Below are positions 36,801 through 51,391 of a stretch of 64,000 nucleotides of DNA, piece by piece; position 1 is the first letter of the stretch, and each line of letters opens with the position of its first letter. The DNA lies in NCBI GenBank assembly GCA_028274465.1, contig CM051457.1, forward strand, positions 29,547,313 through 29,611,312. The letters are read 5' to 3'. The notes beneath the pieces were generated by a model that made no database searches, was not told the origin of the DNA, and saw only the letters and a program-made list of their open reading frames with translations. This DNA comes from Plantago ovata (taxonomy: Eukaryota > Streptophyta > Magnoliopsida > Lamiales > Plantaginaceae). The position numbers and the translations under genes were made by a program.

Positions 36801-39041
36801 GAGTCCACTGTTCAACAAATTCTGGATATGGGTGGAGGTAGCTGGGACCGAGATATGGTTATTCGTGCACTAAGGGCTGCATTTAACAATCCTGAGAGAG
36901 CTGTGGAATACCTCTATTCTGTAAGTTTCTTCTTGGGAATATTGCTTTGTCTACATTTCCTTTATTTTATCATATTGTTCACTTTTAAGCTACTATTTTA
37001 ATTATGACGATAAAAATGTGCCATGCTCTGTTCGTATTGTAGGGTATTCCAGAGCAAGCAGAAGTTCCCCCACCGGTTGCTCAATCTCCTGCTGGTGGGC
37101 AGCCTATTATTCCTCCAGCCCAGGCTGCACAGCCAGCAGTCCTTTCTGGTGCACAGCCGGCTGTCCCTGCTGGCGGACCTAATGCTAATCCTTTAGATCT
37201 TTTTCCTCAGGTAGGAACTGGCTGATACATAATCATGTTATTTGAAGATTGAAGTAAATCTTTCAATAAGAAAGGGAAGCTAATTTATCCATCATCCTTC
37301 TTATGCCAGGGTCTCCCAAATCTGGCTGGTGGAAATGCAGGTGGCAGCTTAGATTTTCTTCGCGGTAGTGCACAGGTACAAAATGATACTCCCAGATGCC
37401 AGTCGATACTGCAAGCTATATTTTGGATTTATGTTCGATTATTGTAATCTAGGTCTAGGAGTATATTTCTGATTACTCATTTGAGATTTTATTTATTCCA
37501 ATTAAATTTTCTTGGCAGTTTCAAGCATTGCGAGCCATGGTGCAAGCCAATCCTCAAATATTGCAGGTACATATATCACTACTTAAGTTTGTTGAAGTTA
37601 TCTAGTAGTTGTTTTTTTTGCTGTAAGTCTGTAACCATAACTTTCTTTTTTACAGCCCATGCTTCAAGAGCTTGGAAAGCAAAATCCGCAGCTAGTACGT
37701 ATGATTCAAGAGCATCAAGCCGACTTCCTACGCCTAATAAATGAACCTGTTGGAGAGGGAGAAGGGTGAGCAATTGACGTGAATTACTTGTTAACATGTT
37801 GCCTTTAATTATGGTCTTGAAAAAATTTTGATCACTTGGTATGCAAATGTTTTTAGGAACATATTAGGACAGCTTGCTGAAGCAATGCCACAGGCTGTGA
37901 CCGTCACTCCAGAGGAGCGGGAAGCAATTGAACGTGTAAGTGTTTCCTTTTCCAGGCTTGGTAATCTGTTCTTTACATGGCTTACCTGTCTCATTGACTA
38001 AGTTGCCATACATGAAACTGTTTTACTTGTCTCCACTTAATTATCTTGTGATCTGCGGTTAACATCTTCTATTCCCTCCTGTGGGACATATTTCCCTATG
38101 AAACAGTCCTTTCCTTTGGTGTACTGGGGGGTGGGAATGAAGAGGGACATCCTCTGACTGAAAATATTATAGATAGCATGTAAGACTATCCTGGCCAGTT
38201 GTAGGTAGCTCTAGGGGCCAGGATAATTAACTCCGAAATCTGATGACGCGGCAAGTATAAATTGGGAGTTAGCACGGGAGAGGTTGAGGGTCCGAACCCC
38301 GACGGAGGCATAAGGTTGGTATAGGCTATTGGGAGTTATAAGGTGGTAAAGGAGTAGGAGTAGAGTAGAGTTAGACTTGCCGGTAAAGAAAAAAAAGAAT
38401 AAATTACTCTCATTCATCATAAAATTACTGTCTCAGTTAATGGCTTGTTTGAGGAGAGGTCAAAAACTTTTTGATACATCATACACTTGCGCTATATGAA
38501 AAGTTGTACGAAGGTGCTTTCATGGCTTACTGAAATTTATATATTCCTAAAAAATTCAGTGAATGATTTTGAGTGTATAATCTATTGGGTTTATGATCCT
38601 ATTTGCGTGAACTATTCAGTGAGGACTTTGAAGGCAATATTTCTTGTGAATTTTGCTGTTATTAATTGTAATATACCTTTCAATAATCGAATACATGACA
38701 ACTTTAATAGATTGTGAATGGGGATTTGTCTTCTCTCCTACAATTAGCTAGAACATATTCATCCTGTCCTTGAGGCTAGAAGTCGTTATTTCCTTGCATT
38801 TTCACTCTACTTGAGTTCTGCCAACCCCCCCTTTATTTTGTCAGGCTACCTTTTCCTCCCATCCCCCTTTCTGTAATTTCCGTGTGCCCCTAATAAACAT
38901 AAATGCAATTGTGACCTCCTGCAGCTTGAAGCTATGGGCTTCGATCGGGCTTTAGTGCTGGAAGTATTCTTTGCTTGCAACAAGAACGAAGAGCTGGCTG
39001 CAAACTACCTATTAGATCATATTCATGAGTTTGATGAGTGA
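33899..39041 (+). CDS. RAD23: RAD23 ubiquitin-receptor protein (RAD23C/D-like)
   Basis: RAD23 carries ubiquitinated proteins to the proteasome and partners XPC in nucleotide excision repair. Exons: 33899-33964, 35237-35398, 35680-35730, 36436-36512, 36610-36654, 36746-36920, 37043-37210, 37310-37375, 37519-37566, 37656-37765, 37857-37935, 38925-39041. All junctions are GT-AG, phases agree, and the product is 387 residues, normal for plants. Domains: ubiquitin-like (1-76, [18 protein letters not shown]), Ala/Pro linker (about 77-134), UBA1 (about 151-192, [18 protein letters not shown]), XPC-binding/STI1 (about 271-318, [16 protein letters not shown]) and UBA2 (about 342-382, [20 protein letters not shown]). 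No defects. The linker is split over three tiny Ala/Pro exons. Intron 11 carries a SINE-like insertion. Confidence 0.95.
38205..38398 (+). mobile_element. SINE-like insertion in RAD23 intron 11
   Basis: It contains a B-box-like GGTCCGAACCC (38,289-38,299), followed by GACGGAGGCATAAGG, which parallels AGCGGAGACATAAGACGG in the SINE at 5,807. It ends in an A-rich tail (AAAGAAAAAAAAG). The start and target duplication are not clear, and the A box is degenerate. Probably an older member of a related SINE family. Confidence 0.5.
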
Positions 39042-39591
39042 AAGTTGTCACTTCATGAGTGTTTGAGCATGTTATCAGTTACTACTTCGTTTCACTTTTT
39101 TTTTTCTTTTTCTTTTTTATTTTTGGAACAACTTGACCTGGAGATATAAATTATGGATATATTTATTTGTCTTGTTGACTTGTTAAGGTTCTTTGTAAGT
39201 TGAGATCATTGGGGGTAACTTCTGTGAATCTCCAACGTACTCTAAGATTCAATCTTTGTGTAGGAACCACCTCGTGGGGCAATCAATCAGTTAGTACTAT
39301 TATGACTGTATCAGTGTGGAATGTAAGTGCCTCTGAAGTGATGTTCTCTACGGAGACCACAAAAAATCAAGACCATTTAACAAATCTGATTGAAATTAGA
39401 TTATCACTGCTCATTCCGTCTTATAATTTTTTATCCATAGTAATTATTTAGTGCATGGGAGCAATCAAGAATTGGTGTGTAGGTTGTTTTGTTTGTACAT
39501 CGAGTTTGTATAAGGAAGGGAATGGAAAGAGTTGAAGGCCGGTAAGATTTGATTAAGAGTACCCATTTGATTAATTTCTTGCTTAGAAAAA
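39042..39591. other. RAD23 3' untranslated region and short spacer
   Basis: T-rich sequence after the RAD23 stop, then AT-rich spacer up to the MULE. No independent gene is supported. Confidence 0.5.
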
Positions 39592-39934
39592 TAAAAGGCA
39601 AATATTAAATATTGGAACATAAATTTACTAAATGTTGGAAATTTATTGTAAATTACATAAAGTATCTATAAATTTACAATTTTACAAATTAACCCAAATC
39701 ATCACAATTTCACGTTAAATAAATTCAAACCCCTAAATCAATAACCTAATCAACATATTTGAATTCAATTTGAAGAACACACCAAAAGATATCATCAAAC
39801 TCAAATCAAGGTTAGTTCTTTAATTTTTTTTATTTTTATAACCATCATATACGTTAGTTAAACCTCCCCAATTCCATCGAATTGGATCGATTCGGGTGGA
39901 CAGCAGGCCGCGCGGCCTGCTGTTCCGCGGCCTG

Positions 39935-39972
<38 letters not shown>

Positions 39973-39989
39973 TTTTTTAAATTTTTTTT

Positions 39990-40065
<76 letters not shown>

Positions 40066-40175
40066 AATTACATCAAACTTCAACTTGTTATATTAATTGA
40101 TCTTCATATTTTATTGATGCACACATTTGATTTTCACTTATGACATATGTGTTTCTATTGTCCCCTTATAATTGA
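39592..40175 (+). repeat. Left terminal inverted repeat of the MULE
   Basis: Inverse counterpart of 46,022-46,672. It holds a 22-nt perfect palindrome at 39,901-39,922 (CAGCAGGCCGC and its complement), a T-run of 36 (39,936-39,971) and a 72-bp AT microsatellite (39,992-40,063). A possible 5' leader exon with a donor (CAAATCAAGGTTAGT, about 39,802-39,816) suggests that the PMD promoter lies within it. Confidence 0.75.
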
Positions 40176-40259
40176 TAATAAATTAATGACTTGTTGTATA
40201 TATACGTAGTTGTAGAGATATTGATTGTTCATTCTAATCTTACTTTGTTGTATTTATAG

Positions 40260-42582
40260 ATGGATAAGGGTGGAAAGAAAGGATATTGGGAAGGTGTTGG
40301 TGTTGGACGCTTGCAAGGAAGGGTTGTTACTCAATCAAACCGTAAGCGTGCAAAAGAAGGACGTAGGCTTGCTGTTGAGGCCAAAGCAACGGCGGCAAGG
40401 GCTACGAGGGATGACATGGAGTAGGAAAGTGAGAGTACCCAAGTGCATGAACAGTCTGCACGTGCAACTGAGACCATGGTGGATAATTCCGATGATGATG
40501 ATACTTCGATATCTAGTGCTACACTTAAAGATATGGAGAGAGATGCATATCTTGATAACCTTCGCATTAAAGGTAAAGGGATTAATCACCATGAGATTGC
40601 TAGGGATGAGGAAGATGATGAAGAAACTTATGATAATTTGCAAGGTAATTCAATTTCTTGTGATTTTATCAGTTAATATTTTCTAGGTTCTTCTTTTTAA
40701 TTTTTACTTTATTTAGGGCCGAGAGAACATATGCATGGTGACATGGAGGGTAATGTGCATGGTAGTCCGGTGAGTTTGGGAGTTGATGGAGGGCCAGTAC
40801 TAAAGGAGTTATTGCCTTCGTTCAAACACCATATTGCATACCAAATATGGCATAAGGGTGAGGTCAGTCAATTTTATGTTTGTGAGACTTGAATTATTAT
40901 GTTGGTCACATAATATTTAATATTGTTGTAACATGTTTTGTTTTTTTTATAGGTCCTTAGGTGCTTGCATTGTCATTCAAGACATGCAAGATCAAAGAAT
41001 CTCTCTATCCCAGAAAAAGACGCAAATTATGATGTATTGACATGGTTGAAGGAAAGTAGGCTATACCACCTGAAGGACTGTATGTATAAGTCTATTGACC
41101 ACGCTCTTATATCAGCTTTTGTTGAGAGATGGCAGCCTGAGACCAACTCCTTTCACATGCCATTCGGTGAGATGACCATCACTTTACACGATGTATGGTA
41201 TATTCTACAGATCCCCGTGACTGGTAAGCCTGTGATTTCTAGTCGCACGACTGAGGGTTTGATGGCAGATATGGGACTTCTGCTGAAATTGCCTTTGGAT
41301 GACAAATTGGGAAGGGAACTTGGTTGGAAGCATGGTCGGTGTGGGTTTGATGTATTGGAGAAGCGCCTAAAACAGGGTAATTTGAACAACAACTCTGTAT
41401 TTTCAACGTACTTGTTGTGGCTCCTTGGCACGACATTGTTCGTTGATAAGACAACCACTCATGTCCACGCCGGTTTTCTAGAGTTTCTACATGAAACTGA
41501 TGGTGTTCAGAACTATGCATGGGGTGCAACTACATTGGCCAACTTGTACAGACAACTCGGAGAGGCATCACGAGCCGGATGCACCAACATTGCTGGTTGT
41601 CTCACACTTCTACAGGTCAGCGTCAACGCCAGTGCTTTTTATCTAATGTTGTCGTTATAATACTTATTATTGAATTAACATACAATGCATTAATTACAGG
41701 CTTGGATTTATGAATACTTCCCGCCTTTTCGTCCAAGGGGAAGAACATATGTGGTAGATGGTCCTTGGGCAAAAAGATGGATACCGTCCCCAAACCGACT
41801 AGCTGAGCAGGAATCATTACTGAAGTCTATCCGTATTCAGTTGGACGAGTTGCGTGCCAACCAAGTAAGTTTCCTAGTTTACTTGAATTCTGACTTTAGT
41901 TCTGTTTGAATATTATCGTCAAATGTACAATTTTGTTTCGTACTCAGGTGAACTGGACACCATTTGGGGACAACCCTTTCCAGGAAGTTCCGATAACACT
42001 GTTTGAGTGTATTCTACATTGTCGGAGTTACACCGAGCCATATATGCCAGATCGTGTCATGAGACAGTTTGGATATGGACAGTCTATTCCATTCGCACCA
42101 ATTCATCCAGTAAAAGCTGTAAGGACAGAGACACCACGTCAATACAATCTGGAACACCATGTCGACCGAACCATGTTTTTGAAATGGCGGAGCCACTTAT
42201 GCAACCTATCACAGAGGTAACTATGACTACATGCAAATTTAAATGGTATATTTAAAAATTTTCATTTGAAGACCATTATGACTAACTATATGTATCTTAA
42301 TCTTTCAGGTCTGTGAGGCTTAATACTTTTCAAATTGAGAGTGATACTACTGATTACCTACTTTGGTATATTCCTAGGACACATCCCAAGGTAAATAGAG
42401 AGGTTGTCCAGAATGCAGTTCAGGATAAGAATCCTGAAGCGGAATTGCTTATGACTATCACGGATATGGTCGCCCCATTCCATCCGCAGACCAATCCATC
42501 TCCCACTTATGATGACATGAAAAACCTTGTGCATCAACTGTCCCGTATGCTAGTCAAGAAGCCTCGTAGGATAGTTGATTAG
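40260..42582 (+). CDS. Plant mobile domain (PMD, MAIN/MAIL-like) protein, one stop in exon 1
   Basis: PMD proteins occur in plant transposons and as host proteins (MAIN, MAIL1) that act in silencing and genome stability. Exons: 40260-40644, 40717-40862, 40953-41615, 41700-41864, 41948-42216, 42309-42582, with GT-AG junctions and matching phases. Full frame would be 633 residues. A basic N-terminus (MDKGGKKGYWEGVGVGRLQG) and an acidic stretch precede the PMD, which begins around KELLPSFKHHIAYQIWHKGE and runs through SAFVERWQPETNSFHMPFGE, MTITLHDVWYILQIPVTGKP and DGVQNYAWGATTLANLYRQL. TAG at 40,422-40,424 (codon 55) breaks exon 1; restart at Met73 (40,476) would give 561 residues with the whole PMD. 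It may still make protein, which is why it is called CDS. Neighbour on - is the transposase gene, tail to tail. Confidence 0.8.
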
Positions 42583-42945
42583 GCACTACAATGACCGTGT
42601 CTTTTATGTTTTAGTTTAATTTGTGTTCCGGATACTCGAACCCTTTGACGTTTGTGTTTTTCTATGTGTTTGTTTTGGACCTAAATTATTATTTTTTGGA
42701 TGTTAGTTTATGTTTGTGAGACTTGAATTATTATTCTATGGGTGTTTCGAATGTTAGTTTGTGTTATTTCTAGACTACCAACCCACTTTTGATTCCGTCA
42801 CAAAAACAATGCCACTATTTTACAAAAACTAACCACAAAAATAAATAATGGGGATTCTAAATAATTAGGAAAATTGTATAAGATATTGCAATCGTAAATA
42901 TCAGAAATGTGAAAAGCTATTCTACGAAAAACTAACAAGAATTCA

Positions 42946-46672
<3,727 letters not shown>

Positions 46673-46679
46673 AAAATCC

Positions 46680-47460
46680 TTTTTTTTTTTTTTTTTTGAA
46701 ACATGAGCAACTTGATTTATCCAAAAAAAAAAACAGATACAAGCAAGTCGATCCAGTCCAGACATAGTCCACCACAACACTCAACTAACTACACGGCCCC
46801 AAATAGCTTTAGCCCAACAACAGGAGCCCACACTTTCCTCTACCAGATTTACTCATCCAGATTCTTTTTTTTCTTTTTTGGTACATACTCATCCAGATTC
46901 TATTCACAACAGTATCTATAATATTTTGTACTCTCAATCTATCATCAATATCTATATTCTCAAAGACTTTCCTATTGTGTGCGATCCAAACATTATACAC
47001 AGTTAATGCAGCAACAGTTTTCAAAACTTTAGCTTTCCATCCATTGCCTTTTGTTGTCTGTAATAAGCCAATCCATCATCTGATCCCATTCCATATTAAC
47101 AGCTTGTTGTAGCTTGAGCCAGTTCATCATGCGCCTCCAAATTTCTCCAGTCACCTTACATTTGAAAAACAAATGATTTATTGATTCAGGCAGCCCACAA
47201 AAGCAGCACTTACCATCAGTTGCAATGCTCATCTTCTGGTGTCTGTCCTTCGTAGCTAGCTTCTTGTTACATGCCATCCACAAGAGAAACTGCGCCCTTG
47301 ATCTTGCCAGATTAGAAAATAACAAAGTCCTCCACCTGAAAGTCTGCTTCTCTCCTCTAATATACCTATATACTTTGCTAGTTTCAAATTTCTGAATCTT
47401 AACTTGTTAGTGACACTAATTTGAGTCTTAATAGTAGGATTAATGAGCATCTTCTTTGGA
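46680..47460 (-). pseudogene. L1-type LINE 3' fragment (zf-RVT region)
   Basis: On minus, fragments ARSRAQFLLWMACNKKLATK, then CCFCGLPESINHLFFKCKV and VAALTVYNVWIAHNRKVFEN belong to the zf-RVT end of plant LINE ORF2, in shifted frames. The tail is an A-run (T at 46,679-46,697 on +), directly beside the MULE right end. It is 5'-truncated and inactive. Confidence 0.8.
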
Positions 47461-47464
47461 CAAT

Positions 47465-47853
47465 TCTGAGGCTTTGGTTTGTGCTACTTTTTTCTATTCT
47501 CGGTGGTTTTGGAGAGGTGGAGTAACCCCTGGTTTCTTTTTTGTTTTGTTAGTTTTGGTTTAGATGGTAGTGGTGTAGTATCATTGTGTCCCTTTCAGTT
47601 TAGGTGGTTTAGACTATTGGTTATTGGTTGTATTGTCACCGAGCATTTCTTATGCTCTTTTTATTTAAACTATAAAAAGTTTATCCGTTTCAAAAAAAGA
47701 AAAAACTAAAATTTAAAAACTTATGCCGTTAAGAAAATAAAAAATTATTCCACTCCCTTAATGGACCTTGCATTTTTCAGTACAATCTTTGCTGGTACTG
47801 GTAGATCAGTTTAATGCATGGTTAAATAGAATTTAGAAGTCTTGAGGGGATTC
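47465..47853 (+). other. Possible second LINE 3' tail and spacer
   Basis: A GT-rich non-coding stretch ending CCGTTTCAAAAAAAGAAAAA near 47,704 resembles a LINE 3' untranslated tail on +, head to head with the LINE on its left. Too short to be sure; the rest is spacer. Confidence 0.3.
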
Positions 47854-48891
47854 CGACTACAAGATATACCGATTTTAGCGACGGATCGGTGTTTTTAGCG
47901 ACGGATAAATTCGTCGTCGCTAAATCGTTGGTCGCTAGCGAATTAGCGACCGATGAGTAATCCGTCGCGAATTTGCGACGGATTAGCGACGGAAAATAAG
48001 GTTGACTTTTAGCAACCGATGACTTATCCGTCGCTAAAGTCACCGGACTTTTAGCGACGGATGAGTCTCATCGGTTGCTAAATATTAGCAACGGATGGGC
48101 CTTATCCGTCGCTAAAAGTCCGGGACTTTTATCCGTCGCTGTATATAGCGACGGATGAGCCCATCGGTTGCTAATTTTTTTTTTTTTTTTTTTTTTTTTA
48201 ATTTTTTAGATATAATAATGAGACTCAAAATCAAATGCAACCTGTTTAGTTAAGCAACATGTTACAGAAATTTTATAGACCAAATAAACCAAAAATAATC
48301 CAAAAAAATCATAATAAATGTACCAAAACCCTCCATACATATAATAATAATCATACGTACACAATACTAATCCAAAATAATATCATAGTGTACACAGTAT
48401 TCATGTAGAAAATAGTAAATAGAGTCGAAAAGGATAGGGGATCATGGAGAGGTAGGTGGGGAAGGTGGATCCATCCCCAGCTTCGCATACAGCTGAGCAA
48501 ACATATTATCATATTGAGCCTGCTTCGCAGCTAGCCTCACCTCCTCATCCCTCTCCTGCAACTGAAGTAAGAGGGCCTGCTCTCGAGCGGAAGCTCCTGC
48601 TGCTGCTGAAGATGATGAAGATGTACTGGCACGGGAACGACGAGTCGGCCTCGAGTCCAATTCAGGGACGGCTGCTGCACTCCCAAGTCCCAAGCGACGG
48701 CCCTTCTCGTCTGGAGGATTCACCTCGAGGAAAATGGCATTCATTTCCTCAACAGTGAGATCCTGATCACGAATCCTGTCCTCGTAGGCCGTCTGAAATT
48801 ATAAATCAAGAGTATAAGGTGTTAGTTATGTTGTTAATTAGTTATGAAATCATCAGTATTTAATAAACACATGTATTGTAGATACTTACAG
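47854..48891. mobile_element. CACTA (En/Spm) element fragment with subterminal repeats
   Basis: The left end is a degraded CACTACAAGA terminus (GACTACAAGATATACCG, about 47,855). From 47,874 to 48,172 the unit TTAGCGACGGA and its inverse recur many times, the typical CACTA subterminal array. On minus, 48,792-48,442 encodes the end of a CACTA-associated Ptta/En-Spm-type protein (NAIFLEVNPPDEKGRRLGLG, then QLQERDEEVRLAAKQAQYDN), with an acceptor before it. The right terminus is not seen; sequence from about 48,892 belongs to another gene. Confidence 0.75.
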
Positions 48892-49190
48892 CTCAAGATG
48901 CCTTTGAGTCAGCAGCTTACGCAGCAGAAGCGGCGAGAGCTGCTGTGGAACTAGCTTCTAGACTTGAAGAATGGAAAGATGGCACAGGTGATCATTGCAT
49001 TTCACACCAAGATAAATAAGTCGAATGTGAAACCAATGTGAAACTCAGATAAAGAGAGTGAAATCTTAAACGATGACAAATGGAAGAAATTATTGAAGGG
49101 CACCAACTCAGAGACAAGAAGTTTCAAGGAAGAAGAGCTCCAGTTTCATGTGCAGCAGAAGTTACAAATTTTGTTCCTAGTGACACTTAG
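48892..49190 (+). pseudogene. IST1-like protein gene fragment
   Basis: A good acceptor (TACTTACAG ending at 48,891) opens a 96-nt exon reading QDAFESAAYAAEAARAAVEL, ending at a GT donor after 48,987. This Ala-rich helix is typical of the region following the IST1 domain in plant IST1-like ESCRT-associated proteins. A further open stretch at about 49,078-49,185 (QMEEIIEGHQLRDKKFQG) may be the last exon. Upstream exons are missing, and the CACTA fragment adjoins on the left, so I infer a gene remnant. Low-complexity similarity is the main risk. Confidence 0.45.
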
Positions 49191-49900
49191 AATATAGAGG
49201 AGAAACATAAGCTAGTCGGGTGAAGGCATTGTAATACACTTTTAGAAGCCTTTGCACTTTGTAGATTAGAGAATCAGGTAATGGCTGAGTGAATAGGAAT
49301 ATCATAGTTGTTGCAAACCACTGTATATGAATGTTTTTTTTATTCTCTAGCTTAATAAGACTGAAGATCTTAGTAGATTTCCACTTGTGAACTAATAATG
49401 CATCAGAATAGTGGTGTAGTTCTGTCACTACAAAATCGAGCCAAAGAGCTAGTATTTCCAGGACATTCGACTATCAATACCAAGATCATTTCTTGATCAC
49501 ACACACAAAACTCAAGATAACTCACATGAATCTAATAACACGCTAACATATAATATCAAAAGTCCGCATGAATTGAGCTAAAAGGAGTAGCCACAACAAA
49601 ATTCAATTCACATTCACATGGCTTTCACTTAAAATGACAGTATAGTGGAGTCAAGTTTGGATCCTCATCAACTTAAAAGATCACCAAGAAAGAGCTTTCA
49701 CTGTACATTACAAGGTTAGCATCATCAACTCCAACACAAGCACATATGTGTAAGAAAGCATACAATACTCTATGAGTAACCACACTGTCCATTCCATTAA
49801 ATTTCAAAGCTAACAAATTCATTAAAACAGAAAGTCATAAAACTACAAAGAGCCAGCAATTCAATAATGAAATACACTAAAAGAACAACATTAATTATAA
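49191..49900. other. Intergenic, no gene seen
   Basis: AT-rich; probably includes the 3' untranslated region of the PSRP3 gene at its right edge. Confidence 0.45.
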
Positions 49901-50376
49901 TTATGAAGCTAAGTCACCTCCACTCTCCTGCCACAAATTGATGATATCAGTAGCATGATTGAGCAAAATAACCATCTGTTTCTGAGAAACCCATGGCTTA
50001 CTCTCCAGCATCACTTCAGCTCTTCCCAAGCATCTTTTCTTGGCCAGAAATAGTACGGACTCACTGGAACAGTGCCAAACCCTCCAGGTATCACTTGGTC
50101 TATAGCAATTCCCAAATTCTTGTCCATCCAGATGAATTTGAGCACCAGTCTTGGCCTCTCCATTGGTTTGACTACAACATCCAGTTTCCGCTTTGGTTCA
50201 TTTGTGTCCCCAATTGATGTTTCTTGGGTTAGTGAAGCTGCAAAAGCAGAGATTTTGATGGGTTTGCTGATATTTGGCTTGAGGGATGGTAAAGATTGAG
50301 TTTTTAGGCGGGGGGTTTGGGGAATTGAGGGATTGTTACATGGTTGTTGGATTGTGAGTGATGATGATAGCATCAT
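49901..50376 (-). pseudogene. PSRP3: Chloroplast 30S ribosomal protein PSRP3 (cS23), one-base frame break
   Basis: PSRP3 (Ycf65-like) is a nuclear-coded subunit of the plastid small ribosomal subunit. The start [12 protein letters not shown] (50,376) opens a Ser/Pro/Thr-rich transit peptide. The conserved domain follows: [20 protein letters not shown], then [17 protein letters not shown]. There the frame ends at TGA (50,011-50,013). One base later, another frame continues exactly as the family does: [19 protein letters not shown], then [13 protein letters not shown], to TAA at 49,901-49,903. Restoring frame needs one extra base near 50,014. This is either a true frameshift losing about 36 C-terminal residues or a base missing from the assembly. 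No intron is needed. The gene is otherwise typical at about 157 residues. Confidence 0.88.
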
Positions 50377-50442
50377 CTTTGTTGGTGTTTGATTTTCCGG
50401 AGAGAACAAGTGAAGTGAGGATATTGAAGTCTTGAATGATAG

Positions 50443-50467
50443 ATTATCAAAAAAAAAAAAAAAAAGA
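50443..50467. mobile_element. Micro retro-insertion: poly(A) flanked by 16-bp direct repeats
   Basis: Exact copies of AAGTCTTGAATGATAG (50,427-50,442 and 50,468-50,483) flank a 25-bp insert made of ATTATC and an almost pure A-run. This is the footprint expected of a severely 5'-truncated LINE-driven insertion. It lies in the presumed 5' leader of PSRP3. Confidence 0.7.
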
Positions 50468-50483
50468 AAGTCTTGAATGATAG

Positions 50484-51094
50484 TGTCACTTGACAGAAAC
50501 TGCGACTTTGCCATCGAAAGAGAAAGGATTTACTTATATTTCTAATTAATTTATTTGGCAAAATAATTACTCACTCTCCATTCCAGAAAATATTATTGAG
50601 TTACTATTTACGGAAGCATTTTCAAAGATAAAGATAAAAATGGTGTGATGTTAAAAATATTATCTGGTAATTTTATTGGGATAAGAATGAAACTAAATAA
50701 CCACAATTTAATTTATTTGAGGTACAAAAGTTGTTATTTTAAGACATATAAGTAGTATTCCGACGGACTCAAAAAGTAAAGTGGGTAAAGTATTGTGAGA
50801 TGGATGTAGTATATTTAATGATAACTTGAGATTCGAGCCAGCTCACTAAAAATAAGGTAATCGAGCTGAGCCCAAATATAAAGTTTATGCTCATTTTCAG
50901 TTTGGTGATTTTGAAGGATAAATTATACCAACTCATTTCACTCCCATTCCTTCCCACACAGTCATGGAATCGACCACACCATACAAATGTTCTTCTTTGA
51001 CAAATTCAGATAAACTCGGAATGGGGATCACATTTAGAAATCACTATGATAACTTGTTAGAGCAGTTGTGGTTTCTTGGGAAATTGCTCAAATG
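50484..51094. other. PSRP3 upstream region and spacer
   Basis: AT-rich; no other gene supported. PSRP3 promoter elements would lie just right of 50,520, but no clear TATA box was assigned. Confidence 0.4.
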
Positions 51095-51391
51095 GTCAAA
51101 TAGCAATGATTCGAAGCACTTCTTTTTACACTATTTCGGAAACCCAAGGACTCAATCGTATGGATAAGTAAAATACAGGATTTCCAATCCTATCAGGAAA
51201 GGGAGGGAACGGATACTCAATTTAAAGTGAGTAAACAGAATTCCATACTCGATCTCATAGATACATATAGAATTCTGCATAAAGCCGTATTCGATGAAAG
51301 TCGTATGTACGGCTTGGAGGGAGATCTTTCATATCTTTCGAGATCCACCCTACAATATGGGATAAAACATCCAAAATAATTGATTTTAGCC
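51095..51391 (+). other. Nuclear insertion of chloroplast DNA (rps12 intron end and last exon)
   Basis: The block from GTCAAATAGCAATGATTCGA through GTCGTATGTACGGCTTGGAG and CTTTCGAGATCCACC to CCAAAATAATTGATTTTAGC follows the chloroplast rps12 3' region: the end of its group II intron and the short terminal exon whose product ends YGVKKPK. The exon is mutated here (the YGVKKPK codons are altered; stop TAA at 51,377-51,379), and small differences occur elsewhere. It is an inert nuclear plastid fragment. Confidence 0.8.

Noticed and set aside
39820..40096. Tyr/Ile-repeat ORFs on both strands
   Set aside because: They are translations of the AT microsatellite and T-run within the MULE inverted repeat.
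51369..51391. A functional rps12 exon
   Set aside because: It lies in nuclear context with the final codons altered and no rest of the gene; it is a plastid-derived fragment.
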